The position numbers were made by a program, and so were the translations under genes. Under the pieces are notes generated by a model that worked only from the letters and a program-made list of their open reading frames with translations, had not been told where the DNA came from and searched no databases. From an uncultured bacterium (GTDB lineage: Bacteria; Planctomycetota; UBA8742; UBA2392), in NCBI GenBank assembly GCA_938014885.1, contig CALLQI010000010.1, positions 93,917-157,916 on the forward strand: 64,000 bases of DNA, read 5' to 3'. Numbering within the stretch: position 1 is the first letter of the stretch; each line of letters opens with the position of its first letter. Of this stretch, positions 32,950 to 41,558 are shown one piece after another.

Positions 32950-34371
32950 CTATCGCGGTTTCAGGGCCAGCAGCCTTGGCTCGGTGAATTCTTCAATCAC
33001 GTAGCGGGGCCCTTCCCGGCCTATACCGCTGGCCTTGATGCCGCCGTAGGGCATGTGGTCTACGCGGTAGGTGGGTATGTCATTCACGATCACTCCCCCG
33101 ACCTCAAGCCCTTCAAAGGCTTCCATCGCGCGGGGCAGCGAATGTGTGAATACGCCCGCCTGCAGGCCGTACTCGGTGTTGTTCACGGCGTGCAGCGCGG
33201 CCTCAAAGTGCCCGTAGCGATAGAACACGGCCACCGGGCCAAACACTTCCTGGCAGCTGACCTTGGCGTCTTCGGGCACATCGCTGAGCCATGTAGGCCG
33301 ATAGAACTGCCCGTCGCGCTCGCCGCCGCACAGCACATTGGCGCCGGCGTTGCGCGCCTCGTTGACCCAGCTTTCGACGCGGATTGCAGCCTCTTCGCTG
33401 ATCATCGGGCCGCAGATCACTTCCTCATGCGTGGGGTCGCCGATGCCTACGGCCTGCGTCAGTTCCAGCAGCCGGCGCAGCAATTGCGGCGCGATGTCTT
33501 CGTGCGCGAACACGCGCTGCACCTTGATGCACACCTGTCCCGCGTGGGCGAAAGCGCCCGTCACGATGCGCTGGGCCGCCATTTCGAGGTCGGCGTCGGG
33601 CTCAACGATCACGGCCGCATTGCCCCCCAGCTCAAGCAGCACGGTCTTGCGCGCGGCCATTTCGCGCAACTTCCAGCCGACTTTGTCGCTGCCCGTGAAG
33701 CTGACGATTGCCACCCGCGGTTCCGTGGCCAGCGCCTGCGCGACATCATTTTCACAGGGCAGCACGCTGAAGGCGCCTTCGGGCAGCCGCGCGCTGAACA
33801 ACAATTCGCCCAGCAGCAGGCTGGTCAGCGGTGCTTGCGGCGGCGGCTTCAGGATCACGGGGCAGCCGGCCGCAATCGCCGGGCCCACCTTGTGTGCGAC
33901 CAGGTTGATCGGGAAGTTGAACGGCGCAATCGCGACCACGATGCCCTTGGGAAAGCGCCGCACGATGCCGAAGCGTCCGTCGCCGGCCGGCACCGTATCA
34001 AGGGGGATCACTTCACCCTGGGCACGCTTGGCTTCTTCGGCGCACAACTGGATCGTGTTGATGCTGCGGCCGACTTCACCTCGCGCCAGGCTGATCGGCT
34101 TGCCGGTTTCAGCGGTGATCAGCTGGGCGAACTCTTCATCGCGGCGGCGCATGCCTTCGGCAATGGTCAGCAGCGCGGCTTCGCGGGCCCCGGCGCTCAG
34201 CCTCTGCATCGCCGGGCGCGCGTGCCAGGCGGCGGAAATCGCGGCTGCCACCTCGCCCCGGCCCGCGCCGCAGACAACGCCAAGATCGCGCTTGTCATAG
34301 GCGCCGCGGTGCTGGAACGTGGTTTGGGTGGTGGTGCGGGTACCGGCTAGCCACAATGGGTGCGTCGTCAT
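32950..34371 (-). CDS. NAD(P)-dependent aldehyde dehydrogenase
   Basis: The 473-residue protein is an ALDH-superfamily enzyme oxidising an aldehyde to an acid. It shows the cofactor site (IAPFNFPINLVAHKVGPAIA), the substrate-proximal Lys region (VILKPPPQAPLT), FTGSDKVG, the general base Glu in LLELGGNAAVIV, the catalytic Cys in HAGQVCIKVQRV, and CQEVFGPVAVFYRY. The C-terminus MPYGGIKASGIGREGPRYVI is typical. Best resemblance is to the succinate-semialdehyde/lactaldehyde/glyceraldehyde-3-phosphate type rather than betaine aldehyde types, but the substrate cannot be set from sequence. AGGTGA lies upstream of the ATG. It diverges from the membrane-protein gene at 34415. Confidence 0.92.
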   Translation of the reverse strand: MTTHPLWLAGTRTTTQTTFQHRGAYDKRDLGVVCGAGRGEVAAAISAAWHARPAMQRLSAGAREAALLTIAEGMRRRDEEFAQLITAETGKPISLARGEVGRSINTIQLCAEEAKRAQGEVIPLDTVPAGDGRFGIVRRFPKGIVVAIAPFNFPINLVAHKVGPAIAAGCPVILKPPPQAPLTSLLLGELLFSARLPEGAFSVLPCENDVAQALATEPRVAIVSFTGSDKVGWKLREMAARKTVLLELGGNAAVIVEPDADLEMAAQRIVTGAFAHAGQVCIKVQRVFAHEDIAPQLLRRLLELTQAVGIGDPTHEEVICGPMISEEAAIRVESWVNEARNAGANVLCGGERDGQFYRPTWLSDVPEDAKVSCQEVFGPVAVFYRYGHFEAALHAVNNTEYGLQAGVFTHSLPRAMEAFEGLEVGGVIVNDIPTYRVDHMPYGGIKASGIGREGPRYVIEEFTEPRLLALKPR

Positions 34372-34414
34372 AGTTTCACCTGTCCGTTGGCATGTTAGGC
34401 GCGGAGTACGTCAA

Positions 34415-35011
34415 TTGCGAGCGCACACAGCACAGGCCTACCAACCTTTCCTGTTCGCGCTTGTGATGCTGGCGTGCGGGTTGCTGTTGCCACACATCGA
34501 TACACTGAACCTGCGGCTGGATTCGGGCCTGGTGCGCGCGTTGCTTTACATTGAGCTTGCGCTGCCGGTGCTGCTGTTTGTGCCGGTCGCGCAGCGCGGC
34601 CGCGCGCAGGCGTTGCAGGCCCTGAGCCTGGCCGCGGCGTGCTGGGCTGCCAGCGCGGCCGTGATTGCTGCCTTCACGTTTGCCGGCGGGCGCGAGCAGT
34701 TTCTGCAAACTCGGCCGTCGTCGGCGATGAGCTGGCTGCTGGTCTGCGGGCTTATCAGCTGGGGCGCGCAATTGTCGGCCACCTGGCGCGAGCGCATGCG
34801 GCTGCTGGCGCTGGTGCTGCTGGCCCTGCCGCCGCTGTGGCATTACTTCGGCCTTGAGTATTCCGGCAAATCGCTGCTGGCGCTGCGTGAGTACACGCCG
34901 GTCTGGGCCGCGACCGGCGGCGGGTTTTCATGGCTGGCGGGCGGCATTGGTTGTGCCGCCTTTGCCGGGGCAATGTTCACGGCCCGCCCCCCGCGCGCGG
35001 AGGCTGCATGA
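34415..35011 (+). CDS. Integral membrane protein, first gene of a two-gene cluster
   Basis: The 198-residue product starts at TTG 34415 (RAHTAQAYQPFLFALVML). GGAG lies 9 bases upstream, and a longer reading would run back into the divergent aldehyde dehydrogenase gene. It has about six hydrophobic segments: FLFALVMLACGLLLP, RALLYIELALPVLLFVPV, LSLAAACWAASAAVIAAFTF, MSWLLVCGLISWGAQL, RLLALVLLALPPLWHYF and the last near the C-terminus. Family not recognised. Its stop overlaps the next gene's start (ATGA), a sign of translational coupling and of a shared complex. Confidence 0.7.
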   Translation: MRAHTAQAYQPFLFALVMLACGLLLPHIDTLNLRLDSGLVRALLYIELALPVLLFVPVAQRGRAQALQALSLAAACWAASAAVIAAFTFAGGREQFLQTRPSSAMSWLLVCGLISWGAQLSATWRERMRLLALVLLALPPLWHYFGLEYSGKSLLALREYTPVWAATGGGFSWLAGGIGCAAFAGAMFTARPPRAEAA

Positions 35012-36507
35012 AGTCATGTGTGCTGCCAGTCAGTTGGATATTGGCGCTGTGCCTGCTTTGTACGGCGCTTGCGGGCCAGTCGATTGATCGTGAACGCAGC
35101 CGGTTTGTCACCCAGGAACAGGGCCGCGCGGGCTGCTTTGCCCCGTTTGAGGTGCACGTCACGGGCGGCGGCGACAGTGTCGAGGTCATCAGCTTCGCCC
35201 CCGGGATTGAGCTGGTGCACGCGCTGGCACTTGACGGGGGCAGCGGCCGCGCGCTGGTGCCCGTTTTTGTCGGCGCGAATGCCGGCATCCGGCTGCGACC
35301 CGGCGGCGATGCTTGGCAGCCAGCCCTGCCACGGTCGGTTGCGCCCAGCTACCAGCAGCCCTACACGGCTGTGTTTGCGCCGGACCCGGTAGGTGCGCGG
35401 GCCGCGCTGCCGCCCACGCCGGGGCAGCTGGCCTGCGATTACTTTGAAACGCGCGAATTCTTTGCTGACTGGCGGCTGTTCGACGGTTACGACGCGATCG
35501 TGATCTTCAACCCCGGCGCGGGCGCACTGGCGCCCGGCGCGCAGCGCGCGATGGCCGAGTTCTGCAGCTTGGGCGGGTGCTGCCTGGTTGCAGGGACTTT
35601 CCAGCTGGGCGAGCGCGCGCAGGACATCCCCGCCCCCGGCGAGCCGCAGATGCTGTACTTCGCCGGCGTGCCGGTGCAGCGCTTTGGCTACGGGGCGGGG
35701 GCAATCTTCCGCGTCGAGTACAACCTGTTGCGTGAGGCCAGCGCGCGCGAAGTGATCCGTGCAGCACTGCTGCATCACCTGCGTTTCGGCGCCGCTGGCG
35801 TGCCCGGCGGCCAGCCGGCATCGCGCGCCGCGCCAGCCTTGCCGCCGCCGCTGGCCGCGCCGCAACCGGCCGAGGCCGCACCCGGCATCGCGTTTGCCGG
35901 GCTGGCTTCGGCGCTGCTGCTGGCGCTGCTGTTGATCCCGGCCGTGCTGCGCCGCTTGAAGCGCCCGGCCCTTGCGGCGCCCGGCGCCATGCTGGGGGCT
36001 GCCTGCGTACTGGGCCTGGCGCTGCTGCAGCAGGCACCGCAGCCGCGCGCGCAATGTGCGGTGATCGAGTTTGCCGGGCCCGAAGCGCACGTGGCCTCGA
36101 CGCGGACATTCCTTGTTGCTGAGCCCGGCGTCTCGGCCCCCCTGTCGATCATGCTCGATGGCACTGACCTCCGCCTGGCCCGGCAACTTCCGGGCAGCAC
36201 GGGCTGGATTGTGGACGAGCCGCTGACCCGGCCTCAGGCCGCAGGGACGGCCGCAGTCATGGAAGGCGGCATGGTGAACGGGCTTGTGTACCGAGACTTT
36301 CTGCTGCGGGTGCACGATGGTGAAACGTCGTTTGCGCCCGCTGACGCGCGGCTGTTGGCCTGGTGGCTTGAGTCCAACGCGATGCGCGGTCGCCTGGCAA
36401 TGCTGGAACCCGGGAAGCCCGGCCCCCGTGACTCTCGTTACAGTGGATGGGACCTCACGGAGGCTTCCCGTGTGCGGGTACTGAACCTGCGCGTGGACGG
36501 GGACTGA
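35008..36507 (+). CDS. Exported membrane protein with GATase-like central domain
   Basis: The 499-residue protein starts MKSCVLPVSWILALCLLCTA, a signal peptide, coupled to the gene above by ATGA. A beta-rich N-terminal domain (to about 110) is followed by a segment (about 135-200) resembling a class I glutamine-amidotransferase-like fold: FDGYDAIVIFNPGAGALAPG then MAEFCSLGGCCLVAG. Two membrane helices lie at about 293-312 and 318-336. A C-terminal domain (AVIEFAGPEAHV, WIVDEPLT) follows. Planctomycete operons for transporters or secretion often carry comparable proteins downstream of membrane subunits, but I cannot name this one. The two Cys in CCLVAG are not in a recognised catalytic triad. 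Confidence 0.7.
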   Translation: MKSCVLPVSWILALCLLCTALAGQSIDRERSRFVTQEQGRAGCFAPFEVHVTGGGDSVEVISFAPGIELVHALALDGGSGRALVPVFVGANAGIRLRPGGDAWQPALPRSVAPSYQQPYTAVFAPDPVGARAALPPTPGQLACDYFETREFFADWRLFDGYDAIVIFNPGAGALAPGAQRAMAEFCSLGGCCLVAGTFQLGERAQDIPAPGEPQMLYFAGVPVQRFGYGAGAIFRVEYNLLREASAREVIRAALLHHLRFGAAGVPGGQPASRAAPALPPPLAAPQPAEAAPGIAFAGLASALLLALLLIPAVLRRLKRPALAAPGAMLGAACVLGLALLQQAPQPRAQCAVIEFAGPEAHVASTRTFLVAEPGVSAPLSIMLDGTDLRLARQLPGSTGWIVDEPLTRPQAAGTAAVMEGGMVNGLVYRDFLLRVHDGETSFAPADARLLAWWLESNAMRGRLAMLEPGKPGPRDSRYSGWDLTEASRVRVLNLRVDGD

Positions 36508-36582
36508 CCCTCGCCAACAAACGTGAAGGCTGCAATAATGGACGTTTTACTGGGCTCAGCCATACATCCGGGCAATTAGCGC

Positions 36583-38622
36583 ATGACACAGGGAAAACCT
36601 CAGGGTAGCAGCCGGCCGCCGGACCCGAACTCCGGGTCGCCGTCGGGGCAGAACAAGGCCTACCCGGTCAAGACGCCCGATTCGCGCATCACGCGGCGCC
36701 AGCAGCCCCCGGCCCCGCAGCGCAACATGCCCGGTACCGACAAGCAGCCGCGCGAGCCCGAAACCGACAACCCGCCCGTCACGATGCCCACTGTTTCGCT
36801 GGGGCCGGCGCCGGGGTCGTCTGAGTCGTCAAAGCCAGGCGTGAGGCCGGCCGCCAGTCAGTCTTCAAGTCAATCCTCGAAGCCTTCGGTGCGCGTGTCG
36901 CCGATTCCGGTGGGCCAGCCGGTACCGGATTCCGAGCGTGCGACCATGCCGCCCACCCGCCGGCCGTCACCGCCGCCGCAATCGCCTGCCGTGCGCATCA
37001 GTTCAGGCGCGCAGCGGCCTGTCAGTTCATCGCCGGCCGCACCAATCGACTCGCGGCTTGCGGTCACGGAGCCCGGCCTGCCGCCAGCGCATCTGCGCCC
37101 GGGCGGCCCGACCGAACAAGGCCTGCCCCCGGTGCGCCCGCCCGCGCGCCCGGCCGGCCCGCCGCCGGCACTGCCGACCATCGGCGACCACACCGAAAAA
37201 CTGGCCGAGCCCGTGGGCGAGCGAACCGAAATCCCGCGCCCCGTGGATCGCGACGACACCAAGCGCATTGAGTACCGCGCCGAGAAAGACCCCTCGCTGG
37301 CCGATACCCAGGACATGGACCCGGTGCCCGCACCGCCGCCGCCCGAAAGTACGGGCAGCGAAGCGCGCATCAGCTTCGGCCAGGCAGCGGTGATGCTGAA
37401 GCTTGTGACACCGGCGCAGATCCAGGAATGCGTGAACGTGCAGCGCGCGCTACTGGCCAAGGGCCAGCGTGTGCCGCTGCTGGGCCAGATCCTGCTTGAG
37501 CGCGGCCACCTGGACAAAGCAGGCATCGAAAAGATCAAGTCGCACCAGCAGATGTACCAGATGGCCGACAAGATCCCCGGCTATCGCCTGTACGAAAAGC
37601 TGGGCCAGGGCGCCATGGGCACGGTCTACAAGGCCAAGCAGGTGCGCATGGAACGCTGGGTGGCGATCAAGATCCTGCAGCCGGAACTTGCGGCCAACGC
37701 CACCATCAAGGAACGCTTCCTGCAGGAAGCCCGCGCGTCGGCACGTTTGAACCATCCCAACGTCATCACCGGCATCGACGCCGGCGAAGTGACGGGCCTG
37801 TGCTACTTCGCGATGGAGTACGTTGAGGGCAAGACGCTGCAGCAACTGGTGAAAGAGCGCGGCGCGATGGACGAGCGCCAGGCGCTGGATGCCGTGCTGC
37901 AGGTTGCGCGCGCGCTGGAACATGCCGAGAAACTCAGCCTCGTGCACCGCGACGTGAAGCCCGACAACATCATGATCACGCGCGACCGGCAGGTGAAGCT
38001 GCTTGATCTCGGCCTCGCCAAGGTCCGCGCCGACGGCGAAAGCGGCGCCACACGCGGCATGGCAGTCGGCACGCCCAACTACATCTCGCCCGAGCAGGCG
38101 ATGGGCCGTCAAGACATCGACACCCGCAGCGACATTTACAGCCTTGGCGTGACCTTCTACTTCATGCTGACCGGCCGCGTGCCCTATGAGGGCCCGCCCG
38201 AAGTGGTGATGTACCGCCACATCCATGAGCCGCCGCCGCACCCCAAAAACTTCCGGCCCGACCTGGTCGATTCAACCTGCGTGCTGATCCAGAACATGAT
38301 GGCCAAGCGGCCGGAAGACCGCCCGGCCAGCGCGGCGCAGCTCGTGTCCGACATCGAGCATTTGCAGCGCACGGGCAAGCTGCCGGGTTTCTTTGACGGG
38401 CCGATCGCGCCGGGCAGCCTGAAAGTGAACAAGGATTCGCGCGCGATTGTCGTCAACAAGCGCAATCCCAACCTGCGAGGCTACGGCATGCCCAGCGCAT
38501 CGGGCTCGCAGCCCGCCGTGCCGCAACAACCCATGCCGCAGCAGCCGCAAGCGCCGGCCCCCGATGGCGGCGCGCCCCGTTTGCCGCGCAAGCGCAGAAA
38601 ACGCTTCGGCGGCGGCTGGTAG
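36583..38622 (+). CDS. Ser/Thr protein kinase with disordered N-terminus
   Basis: A 679-residue Hanks-type kinase. Residues 1-260 are Pro/Ser/Arg-rich and disordered. At about 263-325 is a small helical domain (FGQAAVMLKLVTPAQIQECV, LLGQILLERGHLDKAGIEKI), a MshEN/type-II-secretion-ATPase-N-like fold often fused to planctomycete kinases. The kinase domain (about 330-600) has the glycine loop LGQGAMGTVYKA, Lys in WVAIKIL, VHRDVKPDN, LLDLGLAK (DLG in place of DFG, still expected active) and GTPNYISPEQAMG. No transmembrane helix, so cytoplasmic. The C-terminal tail is rich in Pro/Gln/Arg. Its substrates are unknown; the DT-rich protein at 254-2884 is one candidate. Confidence 0.92.
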   Translation: MTQGKPQGSSRPPDPNSGSPSGQNKAYPVKTPDSRITRRQQPPAPQRNMPGTDKQPREPETDNPPVTMPTVSLGPAPGSSESSKPGVRPAASQSSSQSSKPSVRVSPIPVGQPVPDSERATMPPTRRPSPPPQSPAVRISSGAQRPVSSSPAAPIDSRLAVTEPGLPPAHLRPGGPTEQGLPPVRPPARPAGPPPALPTIGDHTEKLAEPVGERTEIPRPVDRDDTKRIEYRAEKDPSLADTQDMDPVPAPPPPESTGSEARISFGQAAVMLKLVTPAQIQECVNVQRALLAKGQRVPLLGQILLERGHLDKAGIEKIKSHQQMYQMADKIPGYRLYEKLGQGAMGTVYKAKQVRMERWVAIKILQPELAANATIKERFLQEARASARLNHPNVITGIDAGEVTGLCYFAMEYVEGKTLQQLVKERGAMDERQALDAVLQVARALEHAEKLSLVHRDVKPDNIMITRDRQVKLLDLGLAKVRADGESGATRGMAVGTPNYISPEQAMGRQDIDTRSDIYSLGVTFYFMLTGRVPYEGPPEVVMYRHIHEPPPHPKNFRPDLVDSTCVLIQNMMAKRPEDRPASAAQLVSDIEHLQRTGKLPGFFDGPIAPGSLKVNKDSRAIVVNKRNPNLRGYGMPSASGSQPAVPQQPMPQQPQAPAPDGGAPRLPRKRRKRFGGGW

Positions 38623-38631
38623 CAACCGTGT

Positions 38632-38650
38632 TGCGGGCTTCCAGCCCGCA
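38632..38650 (+). repeat. Small hairpin after the kinase gene
   Basis: TGCGGGCT-TCC-AGCCCGCA, an 8-bp stem with a 3-base loop, then CCCGTGGCCTCTGGCCCGCGG, related to the 24140/42356 dispersed repeat. No T-run, so not a classic terminator. Confidence 0.45.
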
Positions 38651-38743
38651 TTCCCGTGGCCTCTGGCCCGCGGTCGCATCCCGACAAGAATCATGCAGGC
38701 AGGATGCGTGCTGCGCGGGTCGGCAGACATTCCGCCGGGGCTG

Positions 38744-39121
38744 CTAGCTGCCTGCGTTGGGCTCAGATGCTGCCGGTGTCGGCGGCGGGTTCAGCAGCTC
38801 CACCACTACTGCCGTGCCGTAGGCCAGCACTTCGGTCACGCCCGGGGCAACGTCGTTGGCGTCGTAGCGCATGCCGATGATCGCGTTGCCCCCGGCCTCG
38901 GTGCCGTGCTGGCGCATGATGTCGAAAGCCTCTTGCCGGGCCTGTTCGCACAGTTCGGTGTACAGGCTGATGTTGCCGCCAAAGAACTGCTGCACGCTGG
39001 CCGCAAAGTTGCCGATCGCGCTGCGCGAGCGCACCACAATGCCGCGCACAATGCCGCACTGGCGCGTGACGCGGTATCCCGGCAGGTCCATGGTGGTGGT
39101 GATGAACCGATAATCGATCAT
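38744..39121 (-). CDS. YbjQ/UPF0145-family protein
   Basis: The 125-residue protein matches the YbjQ (heavy-metal-binding-domain, UPF0145) family: GYRVTRQCGIVRGIVVRSRS, then ARQEAFDIMRQHGTEAGGNA and IIGMRYDAN, then AYGTAVVVE. Members form pentameric rings; their role is undefined. The C-terminal NPPPTPAASEPNAGS is an extra short tail. It diverges from the secretin gene. Confidence 0.9.
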   Translation of the reverse strand: MIDYRFITTTMDLPGYRVTRQCGIVRGIVVRSRSAIGNFAASVQQFFGGNISLYTELCEQARQEAFDIMRQHGTEAGGNAIIGMRYDANDVAPGVTEVLAYGTAVVVELLNPPPTPAASEPNAGS

Positions 39122-39286
39122 GCCCCCGGTTTAGGCAAAGCGGGCCCAAAGTGGAAGCCTGCTGCGGCAGAAATTGCGACCTTTGCGCCTTTCGCCCCGG
39201 GCCCTGTACATCTATATCGGATTCCCCCAACGCCAGTGTTTTCGCGTCGTTACATGCGGAAGATCATCGCCGCCCAGGAGTCTTGT

Positions 39287-41401
39287 ATGCGCAATCTGAC
39301 CATGCTGGCAGCTGCCCTTCTCACCGTGCTGGCGTTCAGCGCCAACACACTGTCGGCCCAGGCACCTGAACAGCCCCAAGCTTTGGTGCTGCGCGGCGTA
39401 ACGGAAAACATCCCGTTGTCGGAGATGATCCAGTACACGGCCGAGTACCAGAAAATCAAATTCCTCTACGACCCCCGCAAGATCCAGGGCGACGTCACCA
39501 TCGTGGCCCCCAGCGAAGGCGTCGAAATCCCGCCCACGGCCATGTTCAGCGTGCTGCAGACCTTCCTGAAGCAGTTCCGCCTGATCCTGAGCCCGTTTGG
39601 CGAAGACACCCGCCAGAGTGTTCGCTTCTACGAAATCATCCCGGCCGCTGAGGCCATCACGCAGTCTGAGAAAGTGCTGCTGCTCGATAACCTCGACGAC
39701 TGGAAGGACACCACCGCTGACTTCGTGACGCTGGTCGTGAACCTGAAGTACGCCGAAGCCAACGCCGTCCGCGGCGCGCTGCAGAACCTGACCACCCGCC
39801 AGGGCGGCGTGGTGAACCCGATCACCGGCATCAACAGCCTGATCATCGCTGACTACAGCTACAACATCCGCCGTCTGGCCGAAATCATCAAGCTGATGGA
39901 CCAGCCGCCTCGCAGCCCGCGGCTTGAGGTCATCAACGTCAACTGGATCGACGCCGAAGAACTGGTCACCAGCCTGAACAACCTGCTGAACCAGCGCCAG
40001 CAGCTGCTGCAGCAGATTCCGCGTCGCCCGGGCAGCCCCGACGACGAAACGCTGGTACGCGTCGAAGTGGCACCCTACGTCAACGCGATCATGGTTACCG
40101 GCTACGACGCGGGCATTGAGCTGGTGCGCGACCTTGTCGCCAAGCTCGACATCGAAATCCCCGGTGCCACCACCAGCGGCCGCATCCACTACTATCAGTG
40201 CAAGAACGTGCTCGCGGCCGACCTTTCCGCCGTGTTGAACGACGTGCTTGGCGTGGGCCTGCCCAGCGCGCAGCCCGGCGTGCCCGGCCAGCCCGGCGTT
40301 GTCGGCGGCCAGAACGACCCCAATGCCCCGGTGATCGTGCCCGACGAAAACACCAACAGCCTGCTGGTGATCGCCACGCCCACGGACTTCAACGAGATTC
40401 GCAAGATCATCGACAAGCTCGATATCCGGCGCCCGCAGGTGATGATTGAGGCCGCGATCCTCGAAGTGCGCGACGACGACGACTTCCAGTTCGGCGTCGA
40501 ACTCGCCACCGTGGACGGCTTTGCCAACGAAAGCACCGAGCCGCGCATGAGCTTCGGTACCAACTTCGGCTTCAGCGAAATCGTGGACAGCGCCGGCGTG
40601 CCGATCGGTACGGGCGGTGGTGTGCCTGCCGGCCGCAACCCGATTTTCGGCGCGGGCGGATTGCTGACGCTGAACAAGGGCACTGCCTTTGACATCCCGC
40701 TGCTGGTGCGCTTCCTGAAGACGCAGGCCGACACCAACGTGCTGCAGCAGCCGATGCTGATCACCAACGACAACGAGTCCGCGACGATTGAAATCCAGAC
40801 TGAAATCCAGCTTGTCCAGCTGAACGACCTGGGTGCGGGCAGCGGCACGACCACCACCGCCGGCGACTTCGTGGAAGCCGGTATCACGATGACCGTCACG
40901 CCGCAGATCAGCCAGGACGGCTACATTACCCTTGAGCTGGACCTGGACATCACCAACTTCACCGGCGAAAGCGCCACGCCCGGCGTGTCACCGCCGCGCC
41001 AGCGCCGCCGTATCACGACTTTCGTGACCGTGCCGGACTCCAGCACCGTGGTGGTAGGCGGCCTGAAGACCAGCGAAAGCAGCAAGACCGTCAGCAAGAT
41101 TCCGCTGCTCGGTGACATCCCGCTGATCGGCGAACTGTTCAAGAGCCAGCGCACCGTGGAGCGCCGCACCAACCTGTACATCTTCCTGCGCCCGAAGATC
41201 CTGAAGGACGCCAACTTTGAAGACCTGAAGAACGAGTCCAGGAAGGCCCTGCAGGAGGCCAAGACCGACATCAGCAAGATGAACACGCCGCAGAAGGAAC
41301 GCTTCTTCCGCAACGCGGACGCGGACCACGCCGGCGGCCAGAACCCGACGCCCGGCACCGCCGACCGCCACTTCGACTACCAGGGCCTTGATCGCAAATA
41401 G
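39287..41401 (+). CDS. gspD: Secretin (GspD/PilQ-type outer-membrane channel)
   Basis: Secretins form the large outer-membrane pore of type II secretion and type IV pili. The 704-residue protein has a signal peptide (MRNLTMLAAALLTVLAFSAN, then TLSAQ), ring-building N-domains with repeated NLKYAEANAVRGALQNL and IHYYQCKNVLAADLSAVLND motifs, and a secretin core: RRPQVMIEAAILEVRDDDDF, the signature VPDSSTVVVGGLKTSESSKT and VSKIPLLGDIPLIGELFKSQ. A C-terminal tail of about 45 residues follows. I chose ATG 39287 with AGGAG six bases upstream; the much longer reading from 38447 is antisense to ybjQ. None of the usual gsp/pil genes are next to it, so the type of system is unknown. Confidence 0.93.
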   Translation: MRNLTMLAAALLTVLAFSANTLSAQAPEQPQALVLRGVTENIPLSEMIQYTAEYQKIKFLYDPRKIQGDVTIVAPSEGVEIPPTAMFSVLQTFLKQFRLILSPFGEDTRQSVRFYEIIPAAEAITQSEKVLLLDNLDDWKDTTADFVTLVVNLKYAEANAVRGALQNLTTRQGGVVNPITGINSLIIADYSYNIRRLAEIIKLMDQPPRSPRLEVINVNWIDAEELVTSLNNLLNQRQQLLQQIPRRPGSPDDETLVRVEVAPYVNAIMVTGYDAGIELVRDLVAKLDIEIPGATTSGRIHYYQCKNVLAADLSAVLNDVLGVGLPSAQPGVPGQPGVVGGQNDPNAPVIVPDENTNSLLVIATPTDFNEIRKIIDKLDIRRPQVMIEAAILEVRDDDDFQFGVELATVDGFANESTEPRMSFGTNFGFSEIVDSAGVPIGTGGGVPAGRNPIFGAGGLLTLNKGTAFDIPLLVRFLKTQADTNVLQQPMLITNDNESATIEIQTEIQLVQLNDLGAGSGTTTTAGDFVEAGITMTVTPQISQDGYITLELDLDITNFTGESATPGVSPPRQRRRITTFVTVPDSSTVVVGGLKTSESSKTVSKIPLLGDIPLIGELFKSQRTVERRTNLYIFLRPKILKDANFEDLKNESRKALQEAKTDISKMNTPQKERFFRNADADHAGGQNPTPGTADRHFDYQGLDRK

Positions 41402-41436
41402 GGCGCAAGTAAGGCGCAAGTAACGCACACAGACGA

Positions 41437-41468
41437 AAACCCCCGGCAATCGCCGGGGGTTTGTTTGT
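41437..41468 (+). terminator. Rho-independent terminator after the secretin gene
   Basis: AAACCCCCGGC, loop AATC, GCCGGGGGTTTGTTTG: an 11-bp stem with T-rich tail. Preceded by the short direct repeat GGCGCAAGTAA. Confidence 0.9.
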
Positions 41469-41474
41469 TCGGGA

Positions 41475-41545
41475 GGTTGACGGTCAACGGTTACTGCAGA
41501 CAGCCGCAGTTACCATGAACTGTCAACCGTCGACTGTTGACCACG
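41475..41545 (+). repeat. Heptanucleotide-phased element 4 (GGTCAACG type)
   Basis: Units GGTTGAC, GGTCAAC, GGTTACT, GCAGACA, GCCGCAG, TTACCAT, GAACTGT, CAACCGT, CGACTGT, TGACC. Left arm ACGGTCAACGGTTACTGC and right arm CAACCGTCGACTGTTGACC are near reverse complements. Shares the 13-mer ACGGTCAACGGTT with elements 5 and 6 and CAGCCGCAGTTACC with element 6. Lies between convergent secretin and CMD genes. Confidence 0.8.
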
Positions 41546-41558
41546 GAAGTCCGCAGCC

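Noticed and set aside
33055..34350. 431-codon open frame opposite the aldehyde dehydrogenase gene
   Set aside because: Antisense shadow of an unambiguous enzyme gene, rich in His/Arg/Gly as such shadows usually are.
38447..39286. Long N-terminal extension of the secretin frame
   Set aside because: It would read antisense through ybjQ and the kinase 3' end. A signal peptide and AGGAG mark the true start at 39287.
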